Notes under the pieces: model-generated
What the model saw: only the letters and a program-made list of their open reading frames with translations
Told to the model about the DNA's origin: nothing
Databases searched by the model: none
Part shown: piece by piece, positions 1 to 6,101 of the stretch
Position numbering within the stretch: position 1 is the stretch's first letter
How the letters are laid out: each line of letters begins with the position of its first letter
Origin: an uncultured Collinsella sp.
GTDB lineage: Bacteria; Actinomycetota; Coriobacteriia; Coriobacteriales; Coriobacteriaceae
Direction: 5' to 3'
Length of the DNA stretch: 14,142 bases
NCBI GenBank assembly: GCA_958348565.1
Contig: CATVZP010000049.1
Span: 1 to 14,142 of the forward strand
Position numbers and translations under genes: made by a program

Positions 1-83
1 CGAATTTATGCGCTGCACATTGCAGGCATACCAAACGCTGACGCATCCGTGACATGGAGCCGGATGAGCACGGTGGAACAAAG

Positions 84-136
84 CGATTAAGACCGTCCTA
101 AACGACCAGTCGTTTAAGCACGTCCCCGATGACTAC
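84..136. repeat. GGGGAC-family dispersed repeat, two units (left copy)
   Basis: Two tandem units are visible: a degenerate one (GATTAAGACCGTCC at 85-98) and a good one (TTTAAGCACGTCCCCGATGA at 113-132). The arrangement matches 12275-12330 almost base for base in layout. A short hairpin, AAACGAC/GTCGTTT (100-106 and 109-115), lies between the units. The unit ends in GACTACTC, whose CTA is the TAG stop codon of the adjacent minus-strand gene. The rest of 1-132 shows no gene or other structure that I can support. Confidence 0.75.
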
Positions 137-1539
137 TCTGTGGTGTCGTCGTCCTCGGGGAGTTGGGGGAACACGGCGTTTTTGGGCATGGAAACCTTGG
201 TGAGCGAGGTGAGCTTTTTGCTCAACGCCGTGTCCGTCTTGACCAGGTCGCTGAGCGTCACGATTTTGTAGCCGTCGGCGACAAGGCCATCGATAATCTG
301 CGGCAGCGGCTCGAGCGTCTGCTCGGCGCACTCATCGCTATCGGTGAGCAGCACAATATTGCCCGGCGTCATCGAGTCGAGCACGGTCGATACTTGCTCG
401 TCGGCGCCGTTGAGCAGCCAGTCACCCGAATCGATATTCCACGAAACCACGGCGGACACCAGATCCATCGAGTCAATCCAGTCTTGCTCATCAAACGCGG
501 CGTAGGGGGCGCGCAGCAACATCGTCTCGACGCCGGTCGCCGACTTAATCGCCTCGGTGCCCTTCGTGATCTGCTTGCGTACCGTCTCGCGATCCTCGCC
601 CTTGAGCGAATCATCGCTGTAGCTGTTGGAGCCGATCTCGCACCCGGCATCGGCAATCGCTTTGGCAGTAGCGGGCGAGGCTTCCGCGGCATCGCCCGAA
701 AGGAAGAACGTCGCCGTGACGCCCTTTTCCTTGAGCACCTGCAAGATCTGCTTGGTCACGCCGCTCGGACCCTCGTCAAATGTCAGGGCCACGTACTTTT
801 CGTTGCCCTTGGGCGCCACGCTTGCGCACTCGACTACGCAGTCGGTGGCGGGCACGACTTCGCCGCGGTCCTGCGTCTTGCCCGACTGCTCGCCGACCCA
901 TACCTCGGAGCGGCCCTGAACGCCCCAGGTTTTGACATACTCAATGGCACCCGTGCCCTCGACCTTAAGCTTTGGCTCGATGGTCGTGGCCTGGACCTCG
1001 TGCTTTTCGTACACGTTGCGGCCGTCCTTGACCGTCACCTTCTCGCCACCCGTAAGCTCGCGACTATCCCATTTGCCCTGCTTCACGCGCTTGCCGTCGA
1101 CCTTCACCGACAGCTTTTCGCCGCCATGGCGCTTGAGCACGCTGTCGTCGACGGCCAGCAGGTCGCCGGCATCGTACGTTTCGGTCAGGCTTTGATCGTC
1201 GATAAGATTCTGCAACGTAGAGCCCACGCGCACCGCGGTCTTTTGCCCGTTGAGTTCCACGTCCACGCTGCGGTTGACGTAGCCCACGACGGCAGCGATA
1301 AACAGCACGAGCGCGCAACCCACGGCGATGAGCGCATAGGGCAGGCGGGACGGTCGGCGCGGCGAGCGCCCGTTGCCGATGCGCGCGCTGCGATCGCTAA
1401 ACCCACGGCTATGGTTGAGGTACATCGCGCCGGGCTTACGGCGACGTCGACGCTGACCGCTGGGCAGCTGCCCCAGGTCGCGGCGCGCCGTCGGACGCGC
1501 ACCCGAGGGCCCGTTTAAGTTAGATCCGTTTTGGCGCAT
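133..1539 (-). CDS. membrane-anchored NodB-fold (polysaccharide deacetylase family) protein with degenerate active site
   Basis: This 468-residue protein has a basic cytoplasmic N-terminus (RRRRRKPG near 30-37), one membrane anchor at about 68-88, an extracellular stretch at about 90-180, and a C-terminal NodB domain at about 248-435. The stretch 91-150 loosely resembles the ubiquitin-like DUF348 repeats of resuscitation-promoting factors. Family members deacetylate peptidoglycan or other N-acetylated glycans with an Asp-His-His metal site. Here TFDDGP reads TFDEGP (253-258), the HTxxH motif reads NSYSD (305-309), and the LLHD motif reads LLTD (397-400). RAPY (343-346) and the DSGDW region (370-374) remain. 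Both metal histidines and the catalytic histidine are therefore absent, which points to a non-catalytic or altered role such as glycan binding; that role is inferred. The ATG start has GGGGGAGG 5 nt upstream. The gene follows the PRC-barrel gene behind a hairpin. Confidence 0.85.
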   Translation of the reverse strand: MRQNGSNLNGPSGARPTARRDLGQLPSGQRRRRRKPGAMYLNHSRGFSDRSARIGNGRSPRRPSRLPYALIAVGCALVLFIAAVVGYVNRSVDVELNGQKTAVRVGSTLQNLIDDQSLTETYDAGDLLAVDDSVLKRHGGEKLSVKVDGKRVKQGKWDSRELTGGEKVTVKDGRNVYEKHEVQATTIEPKLKVEGTGAIEYVKTWGVQGRSEVWVGEQSGKTQDRGEVVPATDCVVECASVAPKGNEKYVALTFDEGPSGVTKQILQVLKEKGVTATFFLSGDAAEASPATAKAIADAGCEIGSNSYSDDSLKGEDRETVRKQITKGTEAIKSATGVETMLLRAPYAAFDEQDWIDSMDLVSAVVSWNIDSGDWLLNGADEQVSTVLDSMTPGNIVLLTDSDECAEQTLEPLPQIIDGLVADGYKIVTLSDLVKTDTALSKKLTSLTKVSMPKNAVFPQLPEDDDTTE

Positions 1540-1560
1540 GTGCCCTCCCCCATAAACACA

Positions 1561-1590
1561 GCGAGCCGGAGCAACATGTCTCCGGCTCGC
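1561..1590 (-). terminator. hairpin, probable terminator after the PRC-barrel gene
   Basis: Perfect 11-bp arms, GCGAGCCGGAG (1561-1571) and CTCCGGCTCGC (1580-1590), enclose an 8-nt loop. On the minus strand the hairpin follows the PRC-barrel stop and is trailed by TGTGTTTATG, which is a poor U-tract. It ends about 20 nt before the start of the NodB-fold gene, so it could reduce read-through instead of fully terminating. Confidence 0.6.
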
Positions 1591-1611
1591 CTCCCATCAT
1601 TTGGTACGTCA

Positions 1612-2367
1612 CTATTTGCTAGCTTTTGACGAGCCCCCGCTCGCCTTTTGATATTCATCCTTAAAGGCCTTGAACATACCGCGCGTCTTGCCGAGCTGCT
1701 TGCCCAGTGCGCGGCTGCCCTTGTCCACGGCGACCGATCCCTTGTCATCGAGCACCTTGGCGCCCTTCTTGACCTTATCGCCCACCACGACACTGGCCTC
1801 GGCAGCCTTGGCGGCCGCGCCGCCCGAATACCCGAGCGTCTTGACCTCGTCCGAGACAATCATCGCGCCGTTCTCGTAGCCGCGCAGCATCGTCGGCGGC
1901 ACCTGCGTGTCGCCCACCAACATGCTCGATGCGGCGCCGGCGGTCACATAGAACGTCTGCACAATACCCGAGCGCGGCTTGAACTCAACGTCCGAGCAGT
2001 AGCCCACGACATCGCCCGATTCCGTGCGCACGTCCATGCCAACCCAGATGATGCAATCGTCCAGGTTGATATCGAGGCGCTTGGCCGCGGCGGCATCGTA
2101 GGTGCCCTTGACGTCGTCGACCGCGACAGCACCCTCGTAGACGCCGATGGCATCGAGCGCCACAAATCGGTCGGGGCGCTCGATCATACCCGCGATATCG
2201 GACTGGCGGACCATAAAGCCCACCACGCGCGTGCCGCCCGGGGTAAAGACGGGAAAGTGAATCTTGCCGAGCTTTTTAGGGCTGCGCGGCGTGCCGTCCT
2301 TTTTGGTGCGCTTGTCTTCGGCAGGCTTACGATAAACCTTGACGCCGACAAAATCCCCCGCGCGCAT
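1612..2367 (-). CDS. PRC-barrel domain protein
   Basis: The protein has 251 residues and no signal peptide or membrane segment. The clearest PRC-barrel-like stretch is at about 109-145, where GMDVRTESGDVVGYCSDVEF has the usual form of strand, Gly-Asp turn, then strand. A second, weaker half at about 34-75 (GKIHFPVFTPGGTRVVGFMV) suggests a tandem or split barrel. The C-terminus (about 185-251) is Lys/Ala/Gly-rich and probably flexible. PRC barrels are small beta-barrels used in RNA processing, photosystem assembly and protein-protein contacts; nothing here tells which use applies. The ATG overlaps the stop of the upstream YtxH gene by one base (TAATG), indicating translational coupling and a shared job. 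The product is likely cytoplasmic. Confidence 0.8.
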   Translation of the reverse strand: MRAGDFVGVKVYRKPAEDKRTKKDGTPRSPKKLGKIHFPVFTPGGTRVVGFMVRQSDIAGMIERPDRFVALDAIGVYEGAVAVDDVKGTYDAAAAKRLDINLDDCIIWVGMDVRTESGDVVGYCSDVEFKPRSGIVQTFYVTAGAASSMLVGDTQVPPTMLRGYENGAMIVSDEVKTLGYSGGAAAKAAEASVVVGDKVKKGAKVLDDKGSVAVDKGSRALGKQLGKTRGMFKAFKDEYQKASGGSSKASK

Positions 2368-2756
2368 TATGCCTCGGTCGAGGGCTCCGTGGCCTCGGTG
2401 TCGGTCTCAGCGACGTTCTCGACCACGACGTCGGCGGCGGGCGTCACGTTGCCGCCCGAGATGGCGTCGTTGAGCTGCTCGCGAAGCTGGTCCATGCGCT
2501 CGCGGGCCAGGTCGACCTTGGCGCGCAGGTCATCGGTCTTGGCGTCGACCATCGGACCAAAGTCGTTGACCGCGGCACGAGCCTCCTCGGCACTGTGCTC
2601 GTAGGTGTCACGCATGTTGTCCCAGGCATCGTTGGCGATATCGGCGGCCATGGCGCGGGTCTCGGCACCCGAGCGCGGGGCCAGAGCAACGCCGATGATA
2701 GCGCCGGCGGCAGCACCAAAGAGCGCACCGGAGACAAAGCTGAAAGTCTTTCCCAT
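2367..2756 (-). CDS. YtxH domain small membrane protein
   Basis: With the chosen start (MGKTFSFVSG) the protein has 129 residues. A glycine/alanine-rich membrane segment at about 5-25 is followed by the YtxH-type junction ALAPRSGAETR (24-34), then a long charged, alpha-helical and probably coiled-coil stretch (about 35-98), then an acidic Thr/Glu tail. YtxH proteins are associated with general or envelope stress in Firmicutes and Actinobacteria; their biochemical role is not established. The start was chosen because AGGAGAGG lies 7 nt upstream of this ATG; the frame stays open to 2828, but the extra residues (Cys, Arg, His-rich) do not look like protein. An in-frame ATG two codons earlier lies too close to the Shine-Dalgarno. 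The gene is coupled to the PRC-barrel gene through TAATG. Confidence 0.82.
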   Translation of the reverse strand: MGKTFSFVSGALFGAAAGAIIGVALAPRSGAETRAMAADIANDAWDNMRDTYEHSAEEARAAVNDFGPMVDAKTDDLRAKVDLARERMDQLREQLNDAISGGNVTPAADVVVENVAETDTEATEPSTEA

Positions 2757-2807
2757 GATCATTCCTCTCCTGCGGGCACCTCGATGCCCACCGTTTGAAT
2801 GCTGTCC

Positions 2808-2813
2808 ATTATA
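2808..2813 (-). promoter_or_regulatory. -10 element, promoter of the YtxH/PRC-barrel operon
   Basis: On the minus strand there is a perfect TATAAT about 50 nt upstream of the YtxH start. The hexamer 17 nt further upstream is GACGGC, a poor -35, so recognition may depend on an activator or another sigma factor. The predicted leader holds a small hairpin, GGGCA/TGCCC (2774-2789). Confidence 0.5.
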
Positions 2814-2892
2814 CCCGCAGCGCAACACTTGCCGTCGCGCTCATCTGCGTACGGTAAAAGCGCAGGTACATGATGGTGATAAGCGAGTGAGC

Positions 2893-3726
2893 CTACTCCT
2901 GCGGCATGGAAGGCATGGCGACCGTGGCGGCCGGGTTCTCGCCGGCACCATCGACGAGCGGCAGGTTGCCCTCGTGCGCCGAGCCGGACGGGGCCGTTGC
3001 CGCACCGCCAAAGACGGCCGCGGGGGCCTCATGGTTCTCGGCGACCGCACCCTCGGTATCGATTGGCATCTGCGGCTCGTCGTCAAAGCTCGGGACGCCT
3101 TGGGGCTCCACAGACTCGGGCTCAGCAGGCGCCTCGGCAACGGGCTCAGTGTCGGCGTCGGCGGGAGCGTCGCCCTCGGGCGCATCCTCGGGCGCGTCCT
3201 CGCCGTTCGCAGCGGCAACGGCCTCGTGCGGGTCCTTGCCCTCGGCCTCGGCACGCATGCCCAGCACCAGGTTACGCAGGCCTGCGACCGTGCCCTCCAC
3301 GTCGGGGGCCGGCTGATCGGCATGCAGGTACGCCCAGTCCATCATAAAGGTCGCCGACGACAGCGCGCCGATGGCCAACGCATCGTCGGGACACGAAAGC
3401 TCGACCTCAAAGACACGCTCGTCATGCTCGCTCACGCGGGTGCGACCGCACGAGATGCTGCCGGCAAGACCGGTCTCGTTCATGAGCTCGACCGTCACGT
3501 GCTCCAGCAGGTGGCAAAGCTCGGTCTGACCCATGCAGTCCTGGAACTCGCGACCCGAATCGCCCAGGCACAGATGCTTGGCAATCGCGGGCACCAGGTA
3601 GTACACGCGCGCCGTGGCCTCGATATCCTCCGAGGTCATGAGCGGCATGCCGGGGTTCACCAGCACGTGCGCGCAAATCTTGTCCTCGCTGACGGTGACC
3701 TTAAGGATGTTGAACAGGCCTGCCAT
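2893..3726 (-). CDS. stand-alone cyanophycin synthetase N-terminal-domain-like protein with acidic tail
   Basis: This is a 277-residue protein. Residues about 35-125 resemble the N-terminal domain of cyanophycin synthetase (CphA): AKHLCLGDSG (49-58), then LCHLLEHVTVELMNETGLAG (70-89), then CGRTRVSEHDERVFEVEL (93-110). These correspond to the family pattern GH-xx-EH-xxLELQ...AG...GRTR...VYxV. Full CphA enzymes carry ATP-grasp and Mur-ligase domains after this one (about 870 residues in total); neither is present and there is no room for them. The N domain of CphA is known to hold the growing polymer, so a binding or scaffold role is possible, but that is inferred. Residues 165-277 are Pro/Ala/Glu/Asp-rich without a single Lys or Arg and are probably disordered. 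The start ATG follows AGGGGAGAG closely. It lies 24 bases after the CNNM gene and is probably cotranscribed with it. The similarity is recognised by eye, not by a search. Confidence 0.7.
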   Translation of the reverse strand: MAGLFNILKVTVSEDKICAHVLVNPGMPLMTSEDIEATARVYYLVPAIAKHLCLGDSGREFQDCMGQTELCHLLEHVTVELMNETGLAGSISCGRTRVSEHDERVFEVELSCPDDALAIGALSSATFMMDWAYLHADQPAPDVEGTVAGLRNLVLGMRAEAEGKDPHEAVAAANGEDAPEDAPEGDAPADADTEPVAEAPAEPESVEPQGVPSFDDEPQMPIDTEGAVAENHEAPAAVFGGAATAPSGSAHEGNLPLVDGAGENPAATVAMPSMPQE

Positions 3727-3750
3727 AACTCTCCCCTACTCTTCCTTGCC

Positions 3751-5124
3751 CTACTCGTCGCCATCGTGCGGATCCACAGAGCCCGCACCCGACGCCGCCG
3801 GCTTCTCTGCCGAGGACTCGGAATCCTTCTTATCGGTTTCAGCCGGAGCGATCACGCGAATGAGCGAGATGCGCTGGCCACGCATCGACTGTACCTTGAA
3901 CTTGTACCCCGCGACCTCAAACACCTCTCCGATGTCGGGCACCGAGTCGCAAAGCTCCAAAATCCAGCCGGCGATGGTCTCATAATCATCGCTTTCCTCG
4001 AGCGGCCAACCAAGCTCAATCGCGTCATCGCACGAAAAACGCCCATCGACAAGCCACTCACGGCGCGAAAGGCGCGTGAGGTACTTGTTGTCGGGATCGA
4101 ACTCGTCCTCGATCTCGCCGACGATCTCCTCGACGATATCTTCGATGGTGATGATGCCGGCCGTGCCGCCGTACTCGTCCACGACGACCACGATCTGGTC
4201 GTGCGAGGTCTGCATCTCGGACAGCAACGGCAGGATGTCCTTGGTGTCGGGCACAAAGGTGGCGTCGCGCAGATAATCGGCGATGGGCTGGTCGCCCTTG
4301 CCGTCGAGCGCGGGCTGGATCAGGTCCTTGATGTGCGCGATGCCCGCGACGTTGTCGGGATCCTCGTGGTAGACGGGGATGCGGCTGAAGCCGGTCTGGC
4401 GCATGGTGGACAGCACGTCGGCGACCGTCTCGTCGTCCTCGCACATGGTGGTGTCCACGCGCGGCACCATGACCTCGCGGGCAACGGTGTCGCCCAGGTC
4501 GAAGATCTCGTGGATCATGCGCTTTTCCTCGTCGAGCAGGTCGTCCTGCTCCGAGACCATGTACTTGATCTCTTCCTCCGAGACGTTTTGGCGGTCGTCG
4601 GCGCTCTTGATGCGCAGGATGCGGGCCAGGCCATCGGAGCAGGCACCGGTCAGCCACACGAGCGGGCGGGCGATCTTTTGGAACACGGAAAGCGGCCCCA
4701 CGACCTGCTTGGATACGCCCTCGGCGTTAGCGAGGCCGATGCGTTTGGGCACGAGCTCGCCGATCACGATGGACACAAAGGCGACGGCGACGGTGATGAT
4801 GACCGGCGCCAGGCCGCGCGCGATGGCGGAAAGCGGCGCGATGCCAAAGCTCATGAGCCATGTGGCAAGCGGGTCGGACAGGCTCGTCGAGGCAACGGCG
4901 GATGAGGCGAAGCCCACGAGCGTGATGGCGACCTGGATGGTGGCCAACAGCTGATCGGAGTCGGCAGCGAGCTGGACGGCGCGCTCGGCGCGCTTATCGC
5001 CCTCCTCGGCATCGTGCTCCAACACGGCGCGCTTAGCCGTGGTGAGAGCCATCTCGGACATGGAGAAGTAGCCGTTGATAAGCGTCAGGACGAGGGTAGT
5101 GATAAGGGAGATGGTTATGTCCAT
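3751..5124 (-). CDS. CNNM/CorC (HlyC/TlyC) family membrane protein
   Basis: The protein has 457 residues in the standard family order. A DUF21/CNNM transmembrane domain (about 1-180) carries the conserved GELVPKRIG (122-130). A CBS pair follows (about 215-275 and 285-345, with VMVPRVD and the signature VVDEYGGTAGIITIEDIVEE at 314-333). Then comes a CorC_HlyC domain (about 350-425) and a short polar tail. Relatives export or regulate Mg2+ (CNNM, CorC, MpfA); older hemolysin names are historical. The CBS pair normally binds Mg-ATP. Length and motifs are complete, so it should be functional. The only plausible start is the ATG at 5124. Its GGAGG lies unusually far off, 15 nt upstream, inside a small hairpin. 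It probably forms an operon with the downstream cyanophycin-synthetase-like gene. Confidence 0.92.
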   Translation of the reverse strand: MDITISLITTLVLTLINGYFSMSEMALTTAKRAVLEHDAEEGDKRAERAVQLAADSDQLLATIQVAITLVGFASSAVASTSLSDPLATWLMSFGIAPLSAIARGLAPVIITVAVAFVSIVIGELVPKRIGLANAEGVSKQVVGPLSVFQKIARPLVWLTGACSDGLARILRIKSADDRQNVSEEEIKYMVSEQDDLLDEEKRMIHEIFDLGDTVAREVMVPRVDTTMCEDDETVADVLSTMRQTGFSRIPVYHEDPDNVAGIAHIKDLIQPALDGKGDQPIADYLRDATFVPDTKDILPLLSEMQTSHDQIVVVVDEYGGTAGIITIEDIVEEIVGEIEDEFDPDNKYLTRLSRREWLVDGRFSCDDAIELGWPLEESDDYETIAGWILELCDSVPDIGEVFEVAGYKFKVQSMRGQRISLIRVIAPAETDKKDSESSAEKPAASGAGSVDPHDGDE

Positions 5125-5126
5125 CG

Positions 5127-5144
5127 GGAGTTTCTCGAACCTCC
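5127..5144 (-). promoter_or_regulatory. Shine-Dalgarno hairpin of the CNNM gene
   Basis: On the minus strand GGAGGTTCGAGAAACTCC can fold with six base pairs, one G·A mismatch and a CGAG loop. The GGAGG itself forms the 5' arm, and the hairpin ends 2 nt before the ATG. Unfolded, the Shine-Dalgarno is 15 nt from the start, too far for ideal initiation. Confidence 0.4.
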
Positions 5145-5231
5145 AAGATTCGGGACGTTAAGGTAAAACGTTGATGGCGGATACGGCAATTGCGCCGGTC
5201 GCCCGCGCGAGCGGGGCCGTGGGCGCGGTCG

Positions 5232-5915
5232 CTAGATTACGAAGAGGATCACCGCCATGAACTGGAAGATGCTGCCAGCGAGCACCCACAAGTGGAAAAC
5301 ACTGTGCAGATAGCGCACGTTTTTGGCGATATAGAACGGCACGCCCACGGTATAGCACACGCCGCCGACGGCGAGCAGGGCAAGCGCGACGGGGTTCAGC
5401 AGCGCCACGAGATCGGGCAGCTTAAAGACGACGAGCCAGCCCATCAGCAGGTAGACCAGGCCGCTTACCCAGTGCGGCTGACGCTCGCGCAAAAAGCACT
5501 CGAGCGCAATGCCGATAATGGCGATGGCCCATACGGCAAAGAACAGCGCAGGGCCGCCGTCGTTTGCAAGCGTGATGAGGCAAAACGGCGTATAACTGCC
5601 GGCTATGAGCAAGTAGATGCAGCTGTGGTCGATGATGCGGAACACGCGCTTGGCGCCCGCGGGCTGAATCGCATGGTAGAGCGTGGAGGCTAGGTATTCG
5701 AGGATAATACTGACGCCATAGACAATTGCCGCGGCCATGTGGGCCGGGCCTCCGCCGCGCAGGGCGGCGAATACGATCAGGAGCACCAGGCCCGCGATAC
5801 CCAGCAGGCAGCCGACACCATGGGTGACGGAGTTCATGATCTCCTCGCCCACCGTGTAGTGTGGAACGGCCGCGGTCTTGGGTCGCGGCTTAGAACTGTC
5901 GCTCGAATCGGACAT
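5232..5915 (-). CDS. trhA: hemolysin III / PAQR family membrane protein
   Basis: With the ATG at 5915 the protein has 227 residues, a polar N-terminus and about seven membrane segments. The family's metal-site residues are all present: EE...NSVTHGVG (E24/E25, H32), ASTLYH (H81), RIIDHSCIYLLIAGSYTPF (D96, H97), and HSVFHLW (H204, H208). The bacterial family (TrhA in current naming, formerly YqfA/HlyIII) affects membrane-energy homeostasis; the hemolysin name rests on one Bacillus cereus protein. A TTG six codons upstream is also in frame, but it lies at the Shine-Dalgarno (TTGGAGG) and was not used. The GGAGG to ATG gap is about 11 nt. It is transcribed divergently from the hydrolase; 107 bases separate it from the CNNM gene, with no convincing terminator between them. 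Confidence 0.9.
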   Translation of the reverse strand: MSDSSDSSKPRPKTAAVPHYTVGEEIMNSVTHGVGCLLGIAGLVLLIVFAALRGGGPAHMAAAIVYGVSIILEYLASTLYHAIQPAGAKRVFRIIDHSCIYLLIAGSYTPFCLITLANDGGPALFFAVWAIAIIGIALECFLRERQPHWVSGLVYLLMGWLVVFKLPDLVALLNPVALALLAVGGVCYTVGVPFYIAKNVRYLHSVFHLWVLAGSIFQFMAVILFVI

Positions 5916-5950
5916 GCCGGTTACATCCTCCAACGTAAAGAGTTCTCAAC

Positions 5951-5959
5951 ACTATATCA
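5951..5959 (-). promoter_or_regulatory. extended -10 promoter of the hemolysin III gene
   Basis: On the minus strand TGATATAGT is a good extended -10 (TGN-TATAGT) 35 nt upstream of the chosen ATG. No strong -35 is seen; TTCGCA, 18 nt upstream, is weak. Confidence 0.4.
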
Positions 5960-6021
5960 AAGCGTCTGGGTGCGTGCGAAATTTGCACCATACGTGACCC
6001 TTTGTTTACCCATTCTTTGTC

Positions 6022-6037
6022 TGTTGACGCATCAACG
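6022..6037. promoter_or_regulatory. putative operator 1 of the hydrolase promoter
   Basis: TGTTGACGCATCAACG is a near-perfect palindrome (GTTGA/TCAAC arms, 4-nt centre) lying across the -35 hexamer. A second copy lies at 6067-6082. The cognate regulator is not identifiable and is not in the window. Confidence 0.55.
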
Positions 6038-6052
6038 GCGAACGTCCATAAT
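6024..6052 (+). promoter_or_regulatory. sigma-A type promoter of the hydrolase gene
   Basis: TTGACG (6024-6029) and CATAAT (6047-6052) are separated by exactly 17 nt. The start of transcription should be near 6059, giving a leader of about 43 nt that contains operator 2 and the Shine-Dalgarno. Confidence 0.75.
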
Positions 6053-6066
6053 GCGCTTGCATTAAA

Positions 6067-6082
6067 TGTTGATGTATTAACA
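6067..6082. promoter_or_regulatory. putative operator 2 of the hydrolase promoter
   Basis: TGTTGATGTATTAACA matches operator 1 at 11 of the 14 core positions (consensus GTTGAYGYATYAAC). It is centred 45 bp downstream of operator 1, just after the predicted transcription start. A repressor bound at both sites would bracket the promoter. Confidence 0.5.
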
Positions 6083-6101
6083 TCTTATAGGAGAATACCG
6101 C

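Noticed and set aside
163..1518. A 451-codon open frame on the plus strand
   Set aside because: It is antisense to the NodB-fold gene, whose motifs and ribosome binding site are clear. Composition is Arg/His/Leu-rich without a recognisable family.
2770..2820. CTGCGGG/CCCGCAG inverted repeat around the YtxH promoter
   Set aside because: The arms are 37 nt apart and the upstream arm lies before the predicted transcription start, so it would not form in the RNA; there is no second copy to support an operator.
2605..4905. A 766-codon open frame on the plus strand
   Set aside because: It runs antisense to four well-supported minus-strand genes (CNNM, cyanophycin-like and YtxH, crossing their boundaries), is rich in Arg, His and Gly, and shows no domain; it is a product of high GC content.
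3751..5124. Haemolysin or toxin function for the CNNM and hemolysin III genes
   Set aside because: The names are historical. Domain content (DUF21-CBS-CorC and seven-helix PAQR) points to ion transport and membrane homeostasis, and nothing in the sequence supports a secreted toxin.
5144..5231. Terminator or operator between the hemolysin III and CNNM genes
   Set aside because: A 5-bp CCCGC/GCGGG stem (about 5206-5218) and an ACGTT/AACGT repeat (about 5154-5171) are visible, but the first lacks a T-tract and both are short enough to be chance in GC-rich DNA.
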